Source: Clostridia bacterium
GTDB lineage: Bacteria; Bacillota; Clostridia; TANB77; CAG-508
Assembly: GCA_022799935.1 (NCBI GenBank)
Contig: JAAWPK010000013.1
Location: forward strand, 1 to 35,970
Length of the DNA: 35,970 bases
Reading direction: 5' to 3'
Part shown: positions 9,819 to 17,796 of the stretch, in pieces
Layout: every line of letters begins with the position of its first letter
Numbering within the stretch: the first letter of the stretch is position 1
Notes under the pieces: generated by a model
The model's input: the letters and a program-made list of their open reading frames with translations, nothing else
The model's database searches: none
What the model was told of the DNA's origin: nothing
Made by a program: the position numbers and the translations under genes

Positions 9819-10544
9819 TTATTCATTCCAATTGTGGAAAATTTCTGAAACATCATCTAGTTCATCAAGTTTTTCTACAAGTCTTTCCATTTTTTCAGAA
9901 CCTTTTTCATCTAGATCTACATATGTTGTAGGGATCATTTGAACACTTGCTTCTAAGAAGGTTAGTCCCTTTGTTTCTAATGCTTCTCTAACAGCTGAAA
10001 AGTTTTCTGGAGTAGTTGTTATTTCATATATTTCTTCTTCTGCAGAGAAGTCTTCTGCACCACATTCTAATGCAAGCATCATAATGTCATCTTCTGGCAT
10101 ATTTGTACTTGCTTTTTCTATAACAATTACACCTTTTCTATTAAACATATATGATACACATCCAGTTGTTCCAAGACTGCCTCCTGCTTTATCAAATACA
10201 TGTCTTACATCTGCAGCTGTTCTATTTCTATTATCTGTTGTTGCATTTACTATTACTGCAACTCCATTTGGTCCATATCCTTCATATGTAATTTCTTCAT
10301 AACTTTCATTATTTCCAGCGCCTGAGGCTTTTTTTATAGCGTTATTTATTGTATCATTTGGCATGTTTGCTGCTTTACATTTTGCTATAACATCCTTTAG
10401 TTTTGAATTACCAGCAGGATCAGGTCCTCCTTGTTTTACAGCGATTAATAATTCTCTACCAAGTTTTGTAAATATTTTTCCACGAGCTGCATCTGCTTTT
10501 CCCTTTTTTGCTTGAATATTATGCCATTTACTGTGTCCTGACAT
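9819..10544 (-). CDS. yebC: YebC/PmpR-family regulatory protein
   Basis: Widely conserved cytoplasmic protein, annotated as a transcriptional regulator. Some members are reported to relieve ribosome stalling at difficult sequences. The signature MSGHSKWHNIQAKKGKADAA starts at 10544, with GGAGG 8 bases upstream; an upstream in-frame ATG at 10577 overlaps that site and is unlikely. Length 241 residues, typical. It has its own promoter and a leader of about 175 nt. No in-frame CGG. If its translation role holds here, its presence beside recoded genes is worth noting, but the gene is near-universal. Confidence 0.93.
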   Translation of the reverse strand: MSGHSKWHNIQAKKGKADAARGKIFTKLGRELLIAVKQGGPDPAGNSKLKDVIAKCKAANMPNDTINNAIKKASGAGNNESYEEITYEGYGPNGVAVIVNATTDNRNRTAADVRHVFDKAGGSLGTTGCVSYMFNRKGVIVIEKASTNMPEDDIMMLALECGAEDFSAEEEIYEITTTPENFSAVREALETKGLTFLEASVQMIPTTYVDLDEKGSEKMERLVEKLDELDDVSEIFHNWNE

Positions 10545-10728
10545 TTTTGTTTCCTCCTTCTTATTTTTTACAGCCATATGTGATTGCTGTATTTTTATGT
10601 TTTGTTTTTTTACTCTTATAAAAAACGAAGTTATGCAGGTTGGCGGTCACAAATTTAAAACGATCATGCTCAAATTGTGCTAAAATTTCGCATTTTATTT
10701 TATGTAAATATTTTCAAATTACTTTTTT
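10545..10728 (-). other. Long yebC leader with an unexplained GC-richer island
   Basis: From the predicted start of transcription near 10720 to the yebC ATG is about 175 nt. Positions 10620-10695 are much richer in G+C than the flanks and look constrained. The minus strand can be read as an open frame (HDRFKFVTANLHNF in part), but it has no start codon or ribosome binding site and begins just after a stop. The plus strand holds a 16-codon ATG frame at 10633-10683. I do not recognise a riboswitch class. The rest of the 345-base gap to 10889 holds the promoter and a terminator. Confidence 0.4.
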
Positions 10729-10757
10729 ATTATAGCACATTTGCTTAAATTTGTGTA
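10729..10757 (-). promoter_or_regulatory. Promoter of yebC
   Basis: Minus strand: TACACA (plus 10752-10757), 17-bp spacer, TATAAT (plus 10729-10734). The -10 is perfect and the -35 matches four of six. Confidence 0.6.
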
Positions 10758-10810
10758 GTATTTTTATAAATATTTTTTGTATTTTACTCATGTTATACAA
10801 GTAATAAAAG

Positions 10811-10832
10811 GAGCTAGCATAAATACTAGCTC
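10811..10832 (-). terminator. Terminator of the 10889-11827 gene
   Basis: Stem GAGCTAG/CTAGCTC (10811-10817 with 10826-10832), followed on the minus strand by CCTTTTATT. Confidence 0.7.
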
Positions 10833-10888
10833 ATGTAAGAAATTTAAATTATAAGTTATCTCATTTATATTTTATATCTCCAATATAC

Positions 10889-11827
10889 CTATATTTTCTC
10901 AAATAACACATAATTATTGCTGTAGTTTAATATAATAGTCTTTTCATTTTGTTCAAAAACACTTGCTCCCAATATTTCTTTGCTGTTTGTTTCTCCATCA
11001 AACTTTGGTACATATACAGAATCTATTAGTTTATCAATTGTTCCTATCTTTTCGCTACCACCAACATAATCTATTACTGAAAATGACTTACCATATAAGA
11101 TTCCATTAAATTTTATTAGAATTTCAGTTGAGGCTGTTTTAGAATGTAAAGTTGTAATTTTGTTGTAATCTTCATATTTGCTTAATGATTCATAACTTAT
11201 TGCATTTATTTGTGCAGGGTAGGTATCCATTACATCTCCATCATAAATTATCTTTACTCTTTCTCCTACTTCAAATTTTACATTTGTATGAAGTTTTAGT
11301 TTTCCCACCATTATCTTATCTGCTGATTTTCTTATTTCTTCGCTTTCATCTGGTTCTACAAAAAATAAGTTTTGTTCTACTTGTTTTATTGTTCCACAAA
11401 ATGAATATTCTTTTACTTCAAATATTCTCCATCCATCATTTGTTGGTATTTCTATTGTATTTTCTTTTGTATATTGATAGCCTTTAGCTCCTTCAAAATT
11501 TGCTTGATTATCTTCTGTTGGTATTTTTCCTTCTGCTACTGTGGATGTTATATCTCCATCCATCGTTCCACAACGAGGAGTATTTTCACTAAATTTTCCT
11601 GTATCATAATATAATTTTCCATTTACTTTTACAATTCTACCTAGTTCCTTTGGAGTATTTTCTAAGTTATTTACAGCATTACTATTTGTTGGATTATCTG
11701 CTTCTATACAAATATCTTGTTTCCAGATTCTTATTTTAGTAAGAACTAATATAGTTATCATTACTAAAAGCATTACCCCCAAGCTTCCTATTATTATTTT
11801 TTCGTTTTTCTTCATAAGTATCACCAT
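10889..11827 (-). CDS. Membrane-anchored protein of unknown function
   Basis: A 312-residue protein with one N-terminal membrane segment (about residues 11-31) and an exported domain. Visible motifs are KVNGKLYYDTG and, further on, PRCGTMDGDI. A small beta-rich, OB-like region follows (about 145-215: CGTIKQVEQNLFFVEP to VGERVKIIYDGDV). I have seen similar KLYYDTG..RCGxMDG combinations in hypothetical proteins of gut clostridia but know no function. Start 11827 has AAAGG five bases upstream; 11815 (MKKNEK) with GGTGA upstream is equally possible. It has no CGG codon. Monocistronic, with a terminator at 10811-10832. Confidence 0.75.
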   Translation of the reverse strand: MVILMKKNEKIIIGSLGVMLLVMITILVLTKIRIWKQDICIEADNPTNSNAVNNLENTPKELGRIVKVNGKLYYDTGKFSENTPRCGTMDGDITSTVAEGKIPTEDNQANFEGAKGYQYTKENTIEIPTNDGWRIFEVKEYSFCGTIKQVEQNLFFVEPDESEEIRKSADKIMVGKLKLHTNVKFEVGERVKIIYDGDVMDTYPAQINAISYESLSKYEDYNKITTLHSKTASTEILIKFNGILYGKSFSVIDYVGGSEKIGTIDKLIDSVYVPKFDGETNSKEILGASVFEQNEKTIILNYSNNYVLFEKI

Positions 11828-11973
11828 TTTAACCTTTCTATTATTTAGACAACTTTTTTCATGCTTTTTGTTGGCGAGGTATAAAAATTATGAAAAGAAT
11901 AATTGTAGTAATAAAAAAATACTTGTCTCAATTAAATATCATTTTTCTTTATTATTCTTATTTATTGGTATAA

Positions 11974-11998
11974 AAAAAGCAGATGTTCTCTGCTTTTT
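11974..11998. terminator. Terminator downstream of spoIVB
   Basis: A 10-bp stem AAAAAGCAGA/TCTGCTTTTT around a five-base loop, with T-rich flanks on either strand. Likely terminates spoIVB. Nothing else recognisable lies in 11828-12052. Confidence 0.8.
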
Positions 11999-12052
11999 AC
12001 ATCTTAATGTAGTTTTGTGTTGCTTTTATAATTTTTCAAATTGTAATTATTT

Positions 12053-12820
12053 TCATTCAAATAAACTAGTAGCAAAAGTTGCATACCCTTCAGTATTATC
12101 ACAAAGAGTTACACTATTAATAGCACCAATTAGTTTTCCATTTTGTAAAACTGGTGTGCCACTCATTCCTTGCACAATTCCTCCAGTTTTTTCTAACAGC
12201 TCAGTGTCTGTAATTTTAATTCTAATATTTTTAGTCTCATCTCTATAATTGATAGCTAGAATTTCTGCACTATATTCTTTTGCTCCATTTCCATCTAAAT
12301 CAATATATACAGTAGCTGGTCCCTTTTTTATTCTATATTTAGAGCTAATATATACTTCTCTTTCATTTTTACAATAAGAGTCCATATTGTCTATTATGCC
12401 TGAGATTCCTGTTATTTTATTTTCTATAACATTTCCTATTCTTTCATTTTCATTAAATTTTGCAGTTAGACTTCCTATTATTTTATCATCTGATTTTTTG
12501 ATTTTCAAATTTTCCACTTCATAGCATATTATATTTTCAAGTTCATTTTCTTCTTGGATATTTGGGAGTTCATGTGCAAAAGCAACATATTTTCCACTTT
12601 GAGAGTCAACTCCTGTAAGGATACCCATTTTGTTACTGCTAGTTGGAATAATATTACCTTTTTGAGTTTCATAAACTTCAGCTTCTTGATTAAGAATTAT
12701 TGCTTTTCCAATTAATACAATTTTTCTACTTTCACATATATCTATTGAGATTTTAATATAACTTATAAAAAAAATACTTATCGTTAGTAAGAAAAACATT
12801 ATAGCTAATTTTCTTTTCAA
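12053..12820 (-). CDS. spoIVB: SpoIVB-type serine peptidase (S55), short form
   Basis: In Bacillus subtilis the forespore-secreted SpoIVB cleaves SpoIVFA and so triggers pro-sigma-K processing. Here an N-terminal hydrophobic segment precedes an S55 peptidase domain. The His is in YVAFAHELPN and the nucleophile Ser is in GIVQGMSGTPVLQNGKLIGA. At about 255 residues it is much shorter than the roughly 400 of B. subtilis, and no PDZ domain is visible between the anchor and the peptidase region. The TTG start at 12820 is preferred: AAAGGA lies at suitable spacing, whereas the ATG at 12829 overlaps it. No in-frame CGG. Confidence 0.85.
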   Translation of the reverse strand: MKRKLAIMFFLLTISIFFISYIKISIDICESRKIVLIGKAIILNQEAEVYETQKGNIIPTSSNKMGILTGVDSQSGKYVAFAHELPNIQEENELENIICYEVENLKIKKSDDKIIGSLTAKFNENERIGNVIENKITGISGIIDNMDSYCKNEREVYISSKYRIKKGPATVYIDLDGNGAKEYSAEILAINYRDETKNIRIKITDTELLEKTGGIVQGMSGTPVLQNGKLIGAINSVTLCDNTEGYATFATSLFE

Positions 12821-12905
12821 AAAAAACATCCTTTCTAATTTCTATTATAGCTTTAGTATCTTCTTATTTTAACTTTAGTATTTTTTTATTTAAATTACGA
12901 TTAAT

Positions 12906-12934
12906 ATTTTATCACGCATTATGTAAATTGTCAA
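12906..12934 (-). promoter_or_regulatory. Sigma-A-like promoter upstream of spoIVB
   Basis: Minus strand: TTGACA (plus 12929-12934), 17-bp spacer, TAAAAT (plus 12906-12911), about 80 bases before the start codon. The leader holds two imperfect copies of an ATACTAAAG(C/T)TA(T/A)AAT sequence about 23 bases apart. A forespore gene would be expected to use a sigma-F/G promoter; I did not see a clear one. Confidence 0.55.
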
Positions 12935-12946
12935 TTTCTTTTTGAC

Positions 12947-12984
12947 TAGTTATTTAATAATTTTATAGAATTATTAGATAACTA
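12947..12984. terminator. AT-rich hairpin downstream of tcdA
   Basis: Inverted repeat TAGTTAT-TAATAATT with AATTATTA-ATAACTA between the end of tcdA and the spoIVB promoter. AT-rich and without a clean T tract, so only a weak terminator candidate. Confidence 0.4.
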
Positions 12985-12998
12985 ATTACTTATACTTA

Positions 12999-13685
12999 TT
13001 ATTTTATAATATCTTTAACAACTTCTCTTGCTAGCATAAGACCTGCAACAGACGGTACAAATGATATGCTACCAGGAACATTATTTTCTTCTGATGGCTT
13101 TATAGGTTCTTCTGTTGAATAAACAACTTTTAATGATTCTATATTTCTCTTTTTTAATTCTTTTCGCATTACTTTTGCAAGTGGACATACACTTGTTTTA
13201 TAAACATCACTAATTTCAAATTTTGAAGGGTCTAATTTATTGCCTGTTCCCATAGATGAAATTACAGGAATGTTTAGGTTGTTGCAAGTTACAATAATGT
13301 CGATTTTAGCAGTAACAGTATCTATGCAATCTATAACATAAGATAGATCTTTTTTTATAATATTGGACTTTGAATTAGGTAAGTAGAATTCTTTATATTT
13401 TTCAACTTTAGCATTTGGATTAATTTCCAAAATTCTTTCTTCCATAACATCTACTTTATATCTATTTATTGTTTTTGTTGTTGCAATTATTTGTCTATTT
13501 AAATTTGTTAAAGAAATCTTATCATTATCAATCAATATAAAGTTTTCTATTCCTGCTCTTACTAAAGCTTCAGTAACAAAAGATCCTACACCTCCAATAC
13601 CAAATATAGCAATTTTAGCTTTATTAAGTTTTTCGATTCCTTCTTTTCCAATTAATAATTCTGTTCTTGAAAATTGATTTGACAT
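12999..13685 (-). CDS. tcdA: tRNA threonylcarbamoyladenosine dehydratase (TcdA/CsdL type)
   Basis: E1-like enzyme that uses ATP to cyclise t6A37 of ANN-decoding tRNAs to ct6A. The nucleotide-binding motif GIGGVGSFVTEAL is at residues 29-41, followed by the adenylation motifs DNDKISLTNLNRQ and IDCIDTV. Length 228 residues, near the usual 250-270. It lies 21 bases downstream of the GH25 gene and may be co-transcribed. No in-frame CGG. Other ThiF/MoeB-like activities cannot be wholly excluded, but there are no thiamine or molybdopterin genes nearby. Confidence 0.88.
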   Translation of the reverse strand: MSNQFSRTELLIGKEGIEKLNKAKIAIFGIGGVGSFVTEALVRAGIENFILIDNDKISLTNLNRQIIATTKTINRYKVDVMEERILEINPNAKVEKYKEFYLPNSKSNIIKKDLSYVIDCIDTVTAKIDIIVTCNNLNIPVISSMGTGNKLDPSKFEISDVYKTSVCPLAKVMRKELKKRNIESLKVVYSTEEPIKPSEENNVPGSISFVPSVAGLMLAREVVKDIIK

Positions 13686-13706
13686 ATTTTATTCACCTTA
13701 AATTAT

Positions 13707-14918
13707 TTAATTATTATTTAAATACATAATATCTATATCAACATCGCCTTTTATTCCATCTACTTTTCCTGTATTACTCATTTGCCACATTGAATATTTA
13801 CCTGTATAAGTTGGTTCATTATTGTATTGTGCAAGCCAAGTATCATATTTTGTTGGATACCATATTTTTTCTAAATATGTTTTACTACTATAAAGCATGC
13901 CTTTATATCCAGATTTTTCTAAATTATCTAGAAATGTATTTGCTACTTTATTAATTGTATAGAAGCTCATACCTGCTGTATTAAAAGAATTCCAACTTTC
14001 CCAGTCAAAAGCTACTGGTAGATCTAATTTGTAATTTTTAAGATTTTCTTTTACCCATTCTGCTTGCAGAACTACTTGATTTACATTTTTAGCATATGAA
14101 TAAAAGTAAACACCAACTGGTAAACCTGCAGATTTAGCTCCTTCTATATTAGAAATAAAATAAGGATCTAACACACATTCACCATCAAAGTCAGTTTGAT
14201 ATCCCATTCTTATCATTACAAATTCTACACCAGCATTTTTGACTGCTTGCCAATCAATTTCTTGTTGCCATTTAGAAACATCAATTCCAATTTTTGTATT
14301 CTCAGTTTTATATTTATTTAAAACATCTGATAAATAAAGAGGTTCTTTTGGGACTGAAGTTGTTTTATTACCTTCTTCTTTAACATGAAGTGTAAATTGT
14401 TTTTTAGATTGATTTCCACTTGAATCTGTTACAACATATGTTAAATCATAGTCACCTACTACATTTAAATCATATTGCCCTAAGATTTCTCTTTTAGGAT
14501 TATTATCAATATCATCTCCACTAAATAGAACATCAGCCAAATTTTTATTATATCCTACATTTACTGTAAAAGAATTCCCAATAAAAATTTGGGGTGCATT
14601 TTTATCCGTAATTTTTATAGTAAATCCAGATGTTCTTCTTTTATTTTTTATATTTATATAATCAAAGGAAACTTGTATATCTCCTAGTTTTTCAGTATTT
14701 ATTGCATGATCATTAACAATACTTCCGTTAATATTTGCTATAAAATCAGAAACTTTAGCTTCTTGTCCGAATTCTAAAGTTAAATTCTCTTTTAAAGTAA
14801 TAGCTTCTGCATCTATTTTTTTATTCTCTTTAGTATCTATATAAAACCAAATAACAAATCCTAGTATCGATATAGTTATTACAATCATACTTATGATAAT
14901 TATTATTCTATTTCTCAT
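13707..14918 (-). CDS. Membrane-anchored GH25 lysozyme with an Ig-like domain
   Basis: Cell-wall muramidase. It has an N-terminal membrane segment (about 5-27) and a beta-sandwich region with a DUF5011/HYR-like repeat (about 115-180: VGDYDLTYVVTDSSGN). The GH25 catalytic domain follows from about 210, with GIDVSKWQ, PVAFDWESW carrying the acid/base pair, and terminal DIDIMYLNN. Length 403 residues. Three out-of-frame CGGs (near 14608, 14726 and 14769) leave the frame intact, and there is no in-frame CGG. It heads a possible two-gene unit with tcdA. Confidence 0.9.
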   Translation of the reverse strand: MRNRIIIIISMIVITISILGFVIWFYIDTKENKKIDAEAITLKENLTLEFGQEAKVSDFIANINGSIVNDHAINTEKLGDIQVSFDYINIKNKRRTSGFTIKITDKNAPQIFIGNSFTVNVGYNKNLADVLFSGDDIDNNPKREILGQYDLNVVGDYDLTYVVTDSSGNQSKKQFTLHVKEEGNKTTSVPKEPLYLSDVLNKYKTENTKIGIDVSKWQQEIDWQAVKNAGVEFVMIRMGYQTDFDGECVLDPYFISNIEGAKSAGLPVGVYFYSYAKNVNQVVLQAEWVKENLKNYKLDLPVAFDWESWNSFNTAGMSFYTINKVANTFLDNLEKSGYKGMLYSSKTYLEKIWYPTKYDTWLAQYNNEPTYTGKYSMWQMSNTGKVDGIKGDVDIDIMYLNNN

Positions 14919-14966
14919 TTACTATCACTCCTATAAATTACTATATTTAAAAATAAATGATAACAT

Positions 14967-15003
14967 AAAAACAGATAATTAGCAAGGTTAACTATCTGTT
15001 TTT
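14967..15003 (-). terminator. Terminator of the transglycosylase gene
   Basis: An 11-bp stem AAAAACAGATA/TATCTGTTTTT (14967-14977 with 14993-15003), extended by a partial inner stem, 28 bases after the stop of the upstream gene. Confidence 0.85.
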
Positions 15004-15030
15004 AATATTAATTTAAGGTTTTACTAAAAA

Positions 15031-15729
15031 TTAAATTTCTTCATTTAAGATTCTATTAGCTTCTTCTTGTGTTAAAATACCATATTTAACCATTTTTCCT
15101 GCTACTTGTGTTTGTCTTTTCTTTGCAAGAGCTAAATTTTTAGTAGGAGCATAAACTGATGGTGCATTTGGTATACCAGCAAGCATTATAGCCTCATAAT
15201 CTGTCATTTTATTTGGTTCTTTATCAAAGTAACCCTTGCTTGCTTCTTTTACTGTATAATAGCCATCTCCAAAATAACTTGTATTTAAATATAATTCTAA
15301 TATTTTGTCTTTTTTACAATTCTTTTCTATTTCAAAAGACATAAATACTTCTGCAATTTTTCTGGTTAGTTTTTTTTCTTGTGTGAAATATATATTTTTT
15401 GATAACTGCTGTGTTATGGTACTTCCCCCTTCAGCAAAACTCATTTTCTTTATGTCATTAACAACAGCCCTACCTATTGCAATTATATCTATTCCATTAT
15501 GATCATAGAATCTATGGTCTTCCACTGATATAACTGCATTTGTATATATTTTAGGCATTTCTTCTATTTTTGTATAGTTTTCTTTTGACTCTATACTTTC
15601 TATTTTTTGTGCAAGAGGCATTTCATTTAAAGCATTTTTGTATAATGTATAACCATCATAAGTTACAAGTGCTCCTAAAATTATTGCAATTACTAATAGT
15701 CCTAAAATTATTCTTTTTATTATTTTCAT
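15031..15729 (-). CDS. mtgA: Monofunctional peptidoglycan transglycosylase (GT51)
   Basis: Polymerises lipid II into glycan strands at the membrane surface. It has one N-terminal membrane segment (about 5-25). The catalytic motif SVEDHRFYDHNGID holds the essential Glu, and GGSTITQQLSKN and YLNTSYFG follow. It is 232 residues and ends after the GT51 domain, with no transpeptidase domain. It has its own promoter and terminator and no in-frame CGG. Confidence 0.92.
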   Translation of the reverse strand: MKIIKRIILGLLVIAIILGALVTYDGYTLYKNALNEMPLAQKIESIESKENYTKIEEMPKIYTNAVISVEDHRFYDHNGIDIIAIGRAVVNDIKKMSFAEGGSTITQQLSKNIYFTQEKKLTRKIAEVFMSFEIEKNCKKDKILELYLNTSYFGDGYYTVKEASKGYFDKEPNKMTDYEAIMLAGIPNAPSVYAPTKNLALAKKRQTQVAGKMVKYGILTQEEANRILNEEI

Positions 15730-15777
15730 CTATACCTCCTTATACAAGATTTTGTTATGTATGGTAACTCCATTTTA

Positions 15778-15805
15778 ATTATACCTCTAATTTTGTTTTT
15801 TTCAA
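15778..15805 (-). promoter_or_regulatory. Promoter of the transglycosylase gene
   Basis: Minus strand: TTGAAA (plus 15800-15805), 16-bp spacer, TATAAT (plus 15778-15783), about 50 bases upstream of the start. Confidence 0.65.
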
Positions 15806-15850
15806 TTGATTTATATTTCATAATTCTTACATTTTCGTAAGATACAAAGA

Positions 15851-17051
15851 TTATAGATACTTTATTACAAATACTGTTCCTTTCCCTTTTTCTGAATCTG
15901 CACTAATATATCCATTATGGCTTTCTATAATAGATTTAGATAGAGCAAGTCCTATTCCGAACACTTTCATTTGAGGAATCTTTTCCTTTATAAAATCTTT
16001 CAAATATATGAGGAAGATCTGTTTTATCTATTCCGCTTCCATAATCCTTTATTTCTATTTTCAAGTACATGTTATTTTTTTCATAATTTATATCTATCTT
16101 CCCATTTTCATTTGAATGCTCTATACAGTTTTTAAGTATATTAGTTATAGCTTCTACTTGCCATTTAAAATCACAAACAAGTGTATCTATATTATTTCCA
16201 ATAACTTCTATTTTTACATTTTTTAATTCTCTTATTATTTCTACATTTTTTAGTGCTTCTGATATAACATCATTAACTAAGACTTCTTTTTGAATAAATT
16301 TAACAGAGTTACTATCGAATTTAGACAATTTAAGTATGGCTCCTACCAAAAAACTAATATTTACAATTTCTCTTTTTATATCTTTTATAAAATCATTTCT
16401 GATGCTTTCATCCATAGTCTTATTATCTAAAATATTGTCTAGCATAATTATAATAGAAGTTAAAGGTGTTTTTAACTGATGTGATATATCTGAAAGCGAA
16501 TCTTTTAACATCAATTTATCATTTAAAGAATTCTCTTGACCTTCTTTAAGCATTACTGTTGTTTTATACAATTCATTTTTTAATATTGATAATTCATCTT
16601 CTGTGTTATCCTCAATATCTAATTTATAATTCTTTTTATTTATTTCCTCTATATATTTAGTAATATCTTTTATTTTTTTATCTTTTTTATAGTTGTATAC
16701 AAAAAATACAATTAGCAAAATTATTGAAAACACTAAAATTAATAAAGTATCTAAAATAACAAATTCATTAAATTTTGTATCATTAACTAAAACTGCTGAT
16801 TCTTTTTCTAAATCTATCCCATATTCCTTAAATAACTCATAACTATTACCTGTATTTTCGTTTAATATCTTTATTAAAGCACTTTTTTCTATTTCAGGAT
16901 ATTCTCTTGTTACTTTTTCTAATATAGCACTTATTTTTTCATTAAATCCATTTGTATAAGCTCTATATTGAAAGTATAGTAATAGACTAAAAATTGCTAT
17001 AAATAAAATAATTATAATAGAACTTACAACAATTACTTTTTTATATCTCAT
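15851..17051 (-). CDS. Sensor histidine kinase, with one CGGA +1 site
   Basis: Membrane sensor paired with the response regulator just upstream. Two membrane segments (about 5-27 and 100-120) flank an extracellular loop of about 70 residues. The DHp motif is DISHQLKTPLTS. The ATPase domain has NILKNCIEHS (N box) and YGSGIDKTDLPHIFERFYKG. CGGA at plus 15956-15959 (after GTT) supplies the first glycine of the G2 box: ESVGIGLALSKSII, Gly365. The gene then closes at 399 residues. Read normally it ends as RNRTCSI and lacks the G2 lid. An out-of-frame CGG in GSGID (near 16029) causes no shift. Last gene of the ABC/FtsX operon. Confidence 0.92.
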
Positions 17052-17095
17052 AATTTAAATCCTTTTCTTAATTTAATAAAGAATTAGTATATTTC

Positions 17096-17749
17096 TTATA
17101 TCTTATCTATTCTGTAACCAATTCCTTTAACTGTAACTATAATATCTGTACCTAGTTTTTCTCTTATTCTTTTTAAGTAAACTGTCACAGTATTATCATT
17201 TACATCATTTCCAGTCCATTCCCATATTTTATCTATGATATCATTTCTAGTTACAACTTTATTTAAGTTTAAGAACAGTAAATGTAAAATCTTTAGCTCA
17301 AGACTTGTGAGTTCTATTTCTTTTTTATCTTTATATACAACCATTTTATCCATATCAAAACTTATATTTTCAATTTGAATTATTGTATTTTTCTTTTGTC
17401 TTAAAATTATTTTGTTTATTCTTACAATTAACTCTTTTGTAGAGAATGGCTTTGTTATATAATCTTCTGCTCCTATCTCTAATCCTTTAACAATATCATC
17501 TTCTTCATCTTTAGCTGTAAGAAATATTGTTGGTATATTTTTAGATTTAATGTTATCTTTATATAATTCAAAGCCATTTCCATCTGGTAAAGCTATATCT
17601 AATATTGCAAAATCTATACTCTCAGATTTTAATATTTCTAAAGTTTCACTTATATAACTTGTATGGATCACCTGATATTCTTTTTGCTCTAAAGAATATT
17701 TTAATCCCTTTGCAATAAGCTCATTATCTTCAACTAATAAAACTTTCAT
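17096..17749 (-). CDS. OmpR-family response regulator
   Basis: A receiver domain (phosphoacceptor Asp in ILDIALPDG, Lys in ITKPFS) is followed by a winged-helix DNA-binding domain ending in VKGIGYRIDKI. The start at 17749 (MKVLLVEDNE) is preferred because GAGG lies 9 bases upstream; the longer frame starts at 17779. Length 217 residues. It probably binds the 11-bp direct repeats at the operon promoter (21098-21118) and activates the ABC transporter genes. No in-frame CGG. Confidence 0.9.
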   Translation of the reverse strand: MKVLLVEDNELIAKGLKYSLEQKEYQVIHTSYISETLEILKSESIDFAILDIALPDGNGFELYKDNIKSKNIPTIFLTAKDEEDDIVKGLEIGAEDYITKPFSTKELIVRINKIILRQKKNTIIQIENISFDMDKMVVYKDKKEIELTSLELKILHLLFLNLNKVVTRNDIIDKIWEWTGNDVNDNTVTVYLKRIREKLGTDIIVTVKGIGYRIDKI

Positions 17750-17796
17750 AATTGTTACCTCATAAATGTATTTTATCATAAAGTCCTAAATAATGT

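Noticed and set aside
10633..10683. Sixteen-codon plus-strand frame and a startless minus-strand frame in the yebC leader
   Set aside because: Neither has a ribosome binding site; the minus frame lacks a start. Kept only as an unexplained leader element.
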